Assembly (NCBI GenBank): GCA_005877965.1 | Contig: VBNP01000170.1 | Span: forward strand, 1-9,309 | DNA: 9,309 nt | Source: Gammaproteobacteria bacterium | Lineage (GTDB): Bacteria > Pseudomonadota > Gammaproteobacteria > Steroidobacterales > Steroidobacteraceae | Direction of reading: 5' to 3' | Shown: positions 1 through 5,532 of the stretch, piece by piece | Layout: the number at the start of each line of letters is the position of its first letter | How positions within the stretch are numbered: the stretch's first letter is position 1 | Translations under genes and position numbers: made by a program | Notes under the pieces: generated by a model | What the model was told of the DNA's origin: nothing | The model's input: only the letters and a program-made list of their open reading frames with translations | Databases searched by the model: none

Positions 1-527
1 TAGCACAGCGGGTGGATCACATCCTCGCAGTCCTGCATCACGAAGATCTGGAACGCGATGCCTTCTACGGCCTCATAACGCCGGATGGCGTGATAAATCC
101 AGTTCAGGCAATCGGCTTTGTTGGTCGGTCCAGGGTGCGGCACCGTCACGCGAATGACGCACGCTCCGACCTCCTCGAGCCCATCCACTTCGCGTGCCGT
201 CGCCGGGTCGTTCGGATAGGTGCCCACGAAAATCACGTAGTTCGTGTAGTCGAGCCTGCTGCGGGTGTTTAGAAGCATCTGACGGATGACACTCGACTCC
301 CGCCAGGCCGGAATCATCACGGCGATCGGTTGTTCTGGTCGGACCCGTAACTCCTGTTCGCGTAGCGCCGGATACCGCGGGGCTACAAACAAGCGCTTGT
401 AGAGGACCCGCACCAGATAACAGATGTCAACGAAGAGGTCGTCAATTCCGCTGACCAGGAACACCACGCCGACCACCGCGGTCAGTAGCTGGCATGCCAC
501 CAACAAGTAAGCGATGGCATCGCTCAT
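1..527 (-). CDS. nfrB: NfrB-like inner-membrane glycosyltransferase, N-terminal part (runs off left edge)
   Basis: This is the N-terminal 175 codons of a family 2 glycosyltransferase of the NfrB type (phage N4 adsorption protein B). The protein starts with a hydrophobic segment (about residues 5-26) followed by SGIDDLFVD, which matches the start of E. coli NfrB as I remember it. The glycosyltransferase core then begins: AVMIPAWRES (69-78), FVGTYPNDP (100-108), PGPTNKADCLN (132-142) and the acidic QDCEDVI motif (165-171), probably the nucleotide-sugar/metal site. In E. coli, NfrB is a polymerase-like enzyme at the inner membrane with a c-di-GMP-binding C-terminal region; that part lies outside this window. 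The ATG (527-525) overlaps the TGA of wecB (526-524) in an ATGA arrangement, which suggests translational coupling. The start is supported by this overlap and by alignment to the family N-terminus. The family is clear; the exact glycan made is unknown. Confidence 0.9.
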   Translation of the reverse strand, partial: MSDAIAYLLVACQLLTAVVGVVFLVSGIDDLFVDICYLVRVLYKRLFVAPRYPALREQELRVRPEQPIAVMIPAWRESSVIRQMLLNTRSRLDYTNYVIFVGTYPNDPATAREVDGLEEVGACVIRVTVPHPGPTNKADCLNWIYHAIRRYEAVEGIAFQIFVMQDCEDVIHPLC

Positions 528-1738
528 GTGGCGGTCCTCTCGACGAAGTCTGCGAATGAGGCGATACGGGCGGCGGCATGAGCGGAAATCGGAAGGCGCC
601 GCTGCGGCAGCTCGAGGAACCGGCGCTCGAGCGCGGCTACGATCCGTTCAGTCGCGTGGCCATCGCCGTAGGGACTGTGGGCGTGCGCCATGCGCTCGTA
701 TTCACCGTCGTCGTCCAGGAGCTGCATCACGGCCGCGAGGATAGCCTCAGTACCCGTGCCGACGAGGCGCGCAGTACCCGCCTCGATCGCCTCCGGCCGT
801 TCGGTCGTGTCGCGTACAACGAGTACCGGCTTCCCCAACGCAGGGGCCTCCTCCTGAATACCCCCGGAATCCGTGATGATCAGGTATGCGCGCATCATCA
901 GGTAAACGAACGGCAGGTACTCCTGCGGCTCGATCAGACTGACGTTGGCGAGGTTGTTCAGGATCGAGCGTACAGGTTGCTGTACGTTTGGATTGAAGTG
1001 CACCGCGTATACGATCCGGATATCGGGCCGTTGAGTTGCTATGCGCCGCAATGCCCTGCAGAAACTTACGAACTTCTCGCCGAAGTTCTCGCGTCGATGT
1101 CCCGTGACGAGAATCATTCGCCGGTCGTCGTCGAGGAATGGAAAGCGTGCCGCAACGCGGCGGCGCAGGACCTCATCGGAACGCAGCCGCTCGACCACCT
1201 GCAACAAGGCGTCGATTACCGTGTTGCCCGTAAGCACCACGCGCGCAGGATCGGCGCCCTCGCGCAACAGGTTGCCGCGCGCCTGCTCCGTCGGCGCGAA
1301 GTACAGGTCGGCGATCGCATCGGTCATTCGGCGGTTCATCTCCTCCGGCCACGGTGACCGCAGGTTGCCGGTGCGCAGCCCCGCCTCGACGTGGCCAATC
1401 GGGATGCGCCGGTAGAACGCGGCAATGCTCGCTGCGAGGGTCGTCGTCGTGTCGCCATGCACGAGGATTACGTCGGGAGCGAACGTATCGAGGACACTGT
1501 CAAGCCCCTGAAGCACAGCGCAGGTTACGCTGCTGAGGCTCTGCCCCGTGCGCATGAGGTTGAGATCGAAGTCGGGAACGATGTGGAACAGCTTGAGCAC
1601 CTGATCGAGCATTTGCCGGTGCTGTGCGGTCACACACACGCGTGGCTCGTAACCAGGGTGCACCCTTAACGCGTGAACGAGTGGCGCCATCTTGATCGCC
1701 TCTGGCCGCGTTCCAAATACGCTGAGCACTTTCTTCAC
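524..1738 (-). CDS. wecB: UDP-N-acetylglucosamine 2-epimerase (non-hydrolysing)
   Basis: This gene encodes a cytosolic enzyme that interconverts UDP-GlcNAc and UDP-ManNAc, supplying ManNAc-type sugars for surface glycans. The 404-residue protein is strongly similar to E. coli WecB along its length. It opens with FGTRPEAIKMAPLVHAL and carries LVHGDTTTT (D96), GHVEAGLRT (E118), PEEMNRR (E132), TGHRREN (H214), DSGGIQEEAPALGKPVLV (290-307), RDTTERPEA and a variant SPYGDG near 355-360. D96, E118, E132 and H214 correspond to the known catalytic residues D95, E117, E131 and H213 of the E. coli enzyme. The open frame extends further upstream, but similarity begins at a GTG (1738-1736) with AGGGA five bases before it, so that start is chosen. 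The protein has about 28 extra C-terminal residues compared with the usual length of roughly 376. Its TGA overlaps the nfrB start, suggesting that the UDP-ManNAc feeds that transferase. Confidence 0.95.
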   Translation of the reverse strand: MKKVLSVFGTRPEAIKMAPLVHALRVHPGYEPRVCVTAQHRQMLDQVLKLFHIVPDFDLNLMRTGQSLSSVTCAVLQGLDSVLDTFAPDVILVHGDTTTTLAASIAAFYRRIPIGHVEAGLRTGNLRSPWPEEMNRRMTDAIADLYFAPTEQARGNLLREGADPARVVLTGNTVIDALLQVVERLRSDEVLRRRVAARFPFLDDDRRMILVTGHRRENFGEKFVSFCRALRRIATQRPDIRIVYAVHFNPNVQQPVRSILNNLANVSLIEPQEYLPFVYLMMRAYLIITDSGGIQEEAPALGKPVLVVRDTTERPEAIEAGTARLVGTGTEAILAAVMQLLDDDGEYERMAHAHSPYGDGHATERIVAALERRFLELPQRRLPISAHAAARIASFADFVERTAT

Positions 1739-2142
1739 GGACTTCCCTGTCTCGACCAGGTGACGCTGGCCTAACTCGGACCGATCATGCGTGTACAAAC
1801 AACTAGTCAAGCGCGCAGCAGCGTATGCAATGCCCGTGTAGCCTTTAGAAATGCGACATAGGCCGTTCGGACCTTCGTCTCGACGTGCTCCCGCTAATAT
1901 GGGGTGAAACCCCTGGGAAGTAGTACCTACCAGGCGCAGACGGCGGAGGCGGTCGCCGGCCGCCCGCAGGCGAATTCTGCGCGGGAGTTCCGCGAGAAAC
2001 CTGCGACCGAAGGGGTGCCAGGTTCGCGTCTGGACCCGCCCGTGCGCCACCTGCCTCGCATCACAATTACGTAACATGCGCGTCACATAGTCGTTGTCGC
2101 GGCGGGACCTCAGGTCTTCCAAGCGGCACGGAAAGCCACTTT
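1739..2142. promoter_or_regulatory. Divergent intergenic region with several inverted repeats
   Basis: This 404-nt stretch lies between the divergent wecB and EpsA-type genes and must hold the promoters of both. No convincing gene was found in it. Several inverted repeats are visible: GGGGT-gaa-ACCCC (1901-1913); CCTG(GGAA)GTAG-tac-CTACCAGG (1912-1934); CCCGCAG paired with CTGCG(C)GGG (1963-1985); and CGCG(AGA)AACCTG paired with CAGGTTCGCG (1991-2028). An 8-bp palindrome TTACGTAA lies at 2067-2074. A TTGACT on the minus strand (1810-1805) could be a -35 box for wecB, but the best -10 candidate, CATGAT, is spaced only 15 nt away, so no promoter is asserted. The repeats could be operators or a structured mRNA leader. 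Confidence 0.5.
1744..1748 (-). promoter_or_regulatory. Ribosome binding site of wecB
   Basis: On the minus strand AGGGA sits five bases before the GTG at 1738-1736. It decides the start, because the open frame continues upstream without another convincing initiation site and the residues upstream of the GTG are Arg-rich and unlike WecB. Confidence 0.6.
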
Positions 2143-3003
2143 ATGCAGATAGGCGGCTGCCAGGTGAATGTGCACACCCGGCCAACCGGGCGCGGTTCGA
2201 AGTCAGCCAGGGCGGAGCGCAGGCTCGGGGAGAGCCGCGGCGCGGCGTTGCTGCACCCGCGGCAGGTCGAGTCGCTGTTGCTCAACATCGATGCTTCGCT
2301 GCGAGTCCACGCGCGCCATCATCTGTTCGGCTGGACCCAGGGAATGCTGCAGAGCCTGCTCAAGCACGAGCTGCTGGTGTGCGCACTGCGCAGTACCCGC
2401 CCGACGAGCTATCAGGTTGATTGCTTCGCGAGCCCGTGGATCGACCCGGAGAGGGTGAGCGAGGTGTTCCAGCGCGATGCGGCGTTCGTGGGGCATCTCG
2501 TCAGCCAGTGGGTCGAGGGTGAATTCCGTCCGATCGTCTACAGCGCTGGCAGCGGCGTGCCGCTCGCGCGCGGGGCGTTTGCCGCCGAGCTGCAGCGTCT
2601 CCGGACGGACAGCGTCATAGCGCACGGCACCTACGATTCGCTCGGCAAGCCCGTCAGCCTGTTTGTCCTGGCCGCAATGCCCGCAGACCTCGGCCCGGAG
2701 CAGGCCTTTCTCCTCGAACTGGTGGTCCCATTCCTGCACCTTGCATGGATGCGCACACAACTCGGGGGTGCGCTTGAGGACCGTAGCGCTACGGCGCAGA
2801 GCGTCGACCCGCTCAGCGCGCGGGAAAAGGAGATCCTGCGCTGGATCCATCTCGGCAAGAGCAACTTCGAGATCGGAACCATCCTCGGTATCAGCCCGCT
2901 CACGGTCAAGAATCACGTCCAGAAGATCCTGCGCAAGCTCAACGCCCAGAACCGCACGCACGCCGTCGGCAGGGCGCTGGAGCTGCGCATCCTCGATATC
3001 TGA
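2143..3003 (+). CDS. epsA: LuxR-type transcriptional regulator, EpsA family
   Basis: This is a predicted DNA-binding regulator of 286 residues. The C-terminal LuxR/GerE helix-turn-helix spans about residues 222-280, with DPLSAREKEILRWIHLGKSN, then NFEIGTILGIS and LTVKNHVQKILRKLN. The N-terminal ~200 residues are not an autoinducer or receiver domain. From about residue 40 the pattern (LLLNIDASLRVHARHHLFGWT, then a conserved Leu/Trp-rich segment) fits the family named EpsA, whose members regulate exopolysaccharide and exosortase/PEP-CTERM loci in beta- and related proteobacteria. No exosortase gene is in this window. The ATG at 2143 has a modest GGAAAG seven bases upstream. In-frame GTG codons at 2164 and 2170 are alternatives, and the first ~38 residues are Arg-rich and poorly family-like, so the true start may be later. 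The gene is divergent from wecB-nfrB, which it could control; that target is inference. Confidence 0.82.
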   Translation: MQIGGCQVNVHTRPTGRGSKSARAERRLGESRGAALLHPRQVESLLLNIDASLRVHARHHLFGWTQGMLQSLLKHELLVCALRSTRPTSYQVDCFASPWIDPERVSEVFQRDAAFVGHLVSQWVEGEFRPIVYSAGSGVPLARGAFAAELQRLRTDSVIAHGTYDSLGKPVSLFVLAAMPADLGPEQAFLLELVVPFLHLAWMRTQLGGALEDRSATAQSVDPLSAREKEILRWIHLGKSNFEIGTILGISPLTVKNHVQKILRKLNAQNRTHAVGRALELRILDI

Positions 3004-3005
3004 AA

Positions 3006-3107
3006 CCAGGCCGCGCCGGTGATGGCGCTCGCGGCCGCCGCCTGCGTCTGGCCAACGACATTCGGCACCGTGACCTGACTGGCACCCATCGAGACGACGA
3101 GGTTTGG
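3006..3107 (-). pseudogene. Remnant of a PASTA-domain surface protein
   Basis: Read on the minus strand from 3107 to 3006, 34 codons give PNLVVSMGAS followed by QVTVPNVVGQTQAAAASAIT and GAAW. This is the pattern of PASTA domains from multi-repeat bacterial extracellular proteins: the end of one repeat (LVVS.G), the linker, then V.VPNVVG.T..A A...I. The match stops where the family motif should continue as GAGLxVG, which is almost exactly at the stop codon of the EpsA-type gene. Upstream the frame meets a TGA about ten codons before the similarity begins. The fragment has no start codon with a ribosome site, so it is taken as debris from a deleted or rearranged gene. The identification rests on motif recall, without an alignment search. 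Confidence 0.5.
3009..3036 (+). other. GC-rich hairpin just after the EpsA-type gene
   Basis: A perfect 7-bp inverted repeat, GGCCGCG (3009-3015) and CGCGGCC (3030-3036), begins six bases after the stop codon with a 14-nt loop. There is no T-run behind it, so it is not a standard intrinsic terminator, although its position would suit weak termination or 3'-end protection. It also lies inside the PASTA-like remnant and may be an accident of high GC. Confidence 0.3.
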
Positions 3108-3291
3108 CCGATACCAGAGCTGCCGGCCAGGCGCTGCTCATCCAGCCTGTAGTGGAATGACTACCTGATGACGCCGGATCACGACACCGGGATCGAGCGT
3201 GCATGGAATAGTGAGCCGAAGCGGCAAGCACTACGATGGCAGGAATCTTCTCGCACCCGGGGCGCGTCGCCGGCGTGGCGGCGTTGCGCAA
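3108..3291. other. Gene-free leader before the poly-HAMP kinase
   Basis: No supported gene is seen here. An open frame from an ATG at 3199 joins the kinase frame, but the 35 residues it would add are Arg/Gly-rich and unlike the family. A small perfect hairpin GTAGT-ggaatg-ACTAC lies at 3149-3164. No clear promoter was recognised. Confidence 0.4.
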
Positions 3292-3299
3292 GGGGGAGG
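3292..3299 (+). promoter_or_regulatory. Strong ribosome binding site of the poly-HAMP kinase
   Basis: GGGGGAGG ends four bases before the ATG at 3304. It selects this start over the in-frame ATG at 3199, and the family similarity also begins right after it. Confidence 0.75.
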
Positions 3300-3303
3300 T
3301 TCG

Positions 3304-5532
3304 ATGAACGATCTGCATCTTGCCCCGCCGACTCTCGAGCGCCGGGCGTTGCTGCGCGCGTTGCGCGCGCTGAAGAAGGGCGACTTCGCCGCGCGCATGC
3401 CGTCGGACATGATCGGCATCGACGGAGAGATCGCGCAGGCTTTCAACGACGTGGTGGAATTGAATCAATCGATCGCCGGGGAGCTCGCGCGCGTCTGCAG
3501 GGAGGTCGGCCGGGAGGGTCAGGTCAATCAGCGGATGCGGGTTGCGGCGGTGGTCGGTTCCTGGGCGAGCCAGGTCGATTCGGTGAACGAGCTGATCAGC
3601 GACCTGGTGCGTCCGACAGGGGCCGTTGCGCGCGTCATCGAATCGGTGGCCAACGGCGATCTGTCGCAGCGCATGCTGCTCGAGATCGACGGGTTGCCAC
3701 TGCGCGGTGAGTTTCAGCGGATCGGCAAGGTCGTGAACAAAATGGTCGTCCAGTTGAACGGCTTCGCCTCGGAGGTGTCGCGGGTGGTGCGCGAAGTGGG
3801 CACCGAGGGCAAGCTCGGAGGCCAGGCGCGGGTGCCGGGGGTGGCCGGGACCTGGAAGGACCTCACGGACAACGTGAATGCGATGGCGGCCAATCTCACC
3901 GCCCAGGTGCGCAACATCGCCGCGGTGACCACGGCGGTGGCCCGGGGCGATCTGTCGAAGAAGATCACGGTGGACGTGCGCGGCGAGATCCTGGAGCTCA
4001 AGAGCACGATCAACACCATGGTGGATCAGTTGAACGGCTTCGCCTCGGGAGTGTCGCGGGTGGCGCGCGAGGTGGGCACCGAAGGCAAGCTCGGGGGCCA
4101 GGCGCGGGCGCCGGGGGTGGCCGGGACCTGGAAGGACCTCACCGACAACGTGAATGCGATGGCGGCCAATCTCACCGCTCAGGTGCGCAACATCGCCGCG
4201 GTGACCACGGCGGTGGCCCGGGGCGATCTGTCGAAGAAGATCACGGTGGACGTGCGCGGCGAGATCCTGGAGCTCAAGAGCACGATCAACACCATGGTGG
4301 ATCAGCTGAACGGCTTCGCCTCGGAGGTGTCGCGGGTGGCACGCGAGGTGGGCACTGAGGGCAAGCTCGGGGGCCAGGCACGGGTGCCGGGGGTGGCCGG
4401 GACCTGGAAGGACCTCACCGACAACGTGAATGCGATGGCGGCCAATCTCACCGGTCAGGTGCGCGCGATCGCCGAGGTCGCCACCGCGGTAACCGAGGGT
4501 GATCTCACGCGCTCGATCATGGTCTACGCGATGGGCGAGGTCGCCGCGTTGAAGGACAACATCAACGAGATGATCCGCAACCTGAAGGAGACCACCCTCA
4601 AGAACGACCAGCAGGACTGGCTGAAGACCAATCTGGCGAAGTTTTCCCGCATGCTGCAGGGGCAGGGCGACCTGGTCGCCGCATCGCAGCTGGTGCTCTC
4701 GGAGCTCGCCCCGCTGGTCGACGCGCAACAGGGCGTGCTGTACGCGCACGCGACGCACGACGGCGAGCGGTGTCTGGAGATGGTGGCCAGCTACGCCGCG
4801 AGCCCCGACCGACATCTCGCCAAGGTAGTGCGGATCGGGGAAGGGCTGGTCGGTCAGTGCGCCGCCGAGAAGAAACGTATTCTGCTCGAGGACGTGCCGC
4901 AGGACTACATCCGCATCAGCTCATCGCTGGGCTCGGCTGTGCCCCTGAACGTCGATATCCTGCCGGTGCTGTTCGAAGGTGACGTGAAGGCCGTGCTGGA
5001 ACTCGCCTCGATCAAGAGGTTCAACGCCACGCGCCTTTCCTTCCTCGATCAACTCGCTGACAGCCTCGGCATCGTGCTCAATACGATCGAGGCGAACACC
5101 CGCACCCGGGAGCTGCTGGCGCAATCGCAATTGCTGACCAAGGAGCTGCAAAAGCAGCAGGAGGAACTCAAGCAGACCAACGACCGCCTCGGCCAGCAGG
5201 CCGAAAATCTGCGGAAGTCCGAGAGCCTGCTGAAGACGCAGCGCGGGGAGTTGCGTCGGGCAAACGACGAGCTGCAGCACAAGGCGCAGCTGCTCTCCGA
5301 GCACATGAGGCAGGTCGAGTACAAGAACCAGGAGATCGAGCTGGCGAAGGGGGCGCTCGAGGAAAAGGCCGAACAGCTTGCGCTGAGCTCGCGCTACAAG
5401 TCGGAGTTTCTCGCGAACATGTCGCACGAGCTGCGAACGCCGCTGAACAGCCTGATGATCCTGGCCAAGCTCCTAAGCAGATCGACTATGCGCAAACCAT
5501 CTACGCCGCGGGAGCGGACCTGCTTGCATTGA
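3304..5532 (+). CDS. Poly-HAMP/GAF hybrid histidine kinase, N-terminal half (frame broken at the HisKA domain)
   Basis: This is the sensory half (742 residues) of a soluble hybrid kinase. No signal peptide or membrane segment is visible, so it should act in the cytosol. Order: a HAMP-like unit at about 8-55 (LLRALRALKKGDFAARM), another around 105-150 (VIESVANGDLSQRM), then 92-residue HAMP pairs starting at residues 151, 243 and 335, each with GTEGKLGGQ and GVAGTWKDLTDNVN. These are followed by a linker (DWLKTNLAKFSRML), a GAF domain (about 450-595, with GEGLVGQCA and VPLNVDILPVLFEG), a long coiled coil (about 598-695) and the start of HisKA with SEFLANMSHELRTPLN, phosphoacceptor H708. The family normally continues straight into helix 2 of HisKA and the ATPase. 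Here, after LMILAKLL, the frame is lost and 17 unrelated residues precede a TGA. The continuation is found in another frame at 5475. The product therefore has the histidine but no ATPase and is probably non-functional as a kinase unless it pairs with the following product. Confidence 0.88.
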   Translation: MNDLHLAPPTLERRALLRALRALKKGDFAARMPSDMIGIDGEIAQAFNDVVELNQSIAGELARVCREVGREGQVNQRMRVAAVVGSWASQVDSVNELISDLVRPTGAVARVIESVANGDLSQRMLLEIDGLPLRGEFQRIGKVVNKMVVQLNGFASEVSRVVREVGTEGKLGGQARVPGVAGTWKDLTDNVNAMAANLTAQVRNIAAVTTAVARGDLSKKITVDVRGEILELKSTINTMVDQLNGFASGVSRVAREVGTEGKLGGQARAPGVAGTWKDLTDNVNAMAANLTAQVRNIAAVTTAVARGDLSKKITVDVRGEILELKSTINTMVDQLNGFASEVSRVAREVGTEGKLGGQARVPGVAGTWKDLTDNVNAMAANLTGQVRAIAEVATAVTEGDLTRSIMVYAMGEVAALKDNINEMIRNLKETTLKNDQQDWLKTNLAKFSRMLQGQGDLVAASQLVLSELAPLVDAQQGVLYAHATHDGERCLEMVASYAASPDRHLAKVVRIGEGLVGQCAAEKKRILLEDVPQDYIRISSSLGSAVPLNVDILPVLFEGDVKAVLELASIKRFNATRLSFLDQLADSLGIVLNTIEANTRTRELLAQSQLLTKELQKQQEELKQTNDRLGQQAENLRKSESLLKTQRGELRRANDELQHKAQLLSEHMRQVEYKNQEIELAKGALEEKAEQLALSSRYKSEFLANMSHELRTPLNSLMILAKLLSRSTMRKPSTPRERTCLH
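3754..4029 (+). repeat. 276-bp tandem coding repeat, copy 1 (HAMP pair)
   Basis: This is the first of three in-frame tandem 276-bp units, encoding 92 residues from LNGFASEVSR to the next MVDQ. By eye it differs from copy 2 at about nine positions, nearly all in the first half; the last ~125 nt are the same. Confidence 0.9.
4030..4305 (+). repeat. 276-bp tandem coding repeat, copy 2 (HAMP pair)
   Basis: The second unit starts exactly 276 bp after the first and encodes the same 92-residue HAMP pair with LNGFASGVSR and GQARAPGVAG as small changes. The high DNA identity, including synonymous positions, indicates recent duplication or gene conversion. Confidence 0.9.
4306..4581 (+). repeat. 276-bp tandem coding repeat, copy 3 (second half diverged)
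   Basis: The third unit starts 276 bp after copy 2. It is near-identical to copies 1 and 2 only up to about 4470. After that it encodes a distinct terminal HAMP (VRAIAEVATAVTEGDLTRSI) that connects to the GAF domain. Confidence 0.85.
5465..5485 (+). other. Frameshift/deletion junction in the HisKA domain
   Basis: The upstream frame reads AKLL at 5464-5475. The family continuation KQIDYAQTIYAAGADLL begins at AAG 5475 in the frame that is -1 relative to it. From recalled family sequences, about ten residues (the turn between the two DHp helices, usually like AENPEGNLTP) are absent, so the lesion is about 31 nt, which is not a multiple of three. No classical slippery heptamer is present. It could be a true deletion or an assembly error. 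Confidence 0.75.

Noticed and set aside
578..1357. 259-codon plus-strand open frame
   Set aside because: It lies opposite wecB, whose catalytic motifs are unmistakable, and shows no recognisable domain.
2067..2074. TTACGTAA palindrome as a regulator operator
   Set aside because: The symmetry does not extend beyond 8 bp and there is no second copy nearby; chance is a sufficient explanation.
1739..2122. Upstream extension of wecB to a 532-residue protein
   Set aside because: The added 128 residues are Arg-rich, unlike any WecB, and the GTG at 1738 has a good ribosome site exactly where similarity starts.
1739..2142. c-di-GMP riboswitch before wecB-nfrB
   Set aside because: It would be attractive because NfrB binds c-di-GMP in E. 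coli, but I could not find the conserved class I core on either strand.
2203..4815. 870-codon open frame on the minus strand with repeats
   Set aside because: It is antisense to the EpsA-type gene and the HAMP kinase, is His/Arg-rich, and its repeats mirror the 276-bp HAMP repeats. Long antisense frames are common in GC-rich coding DNA.
5465..5485. Programmed -1 frameshift joining the two kinase halves
   Set aside because: No slippery heptamer is present, and about ten family residues are missing as well, which fits a deletion better than recoding.
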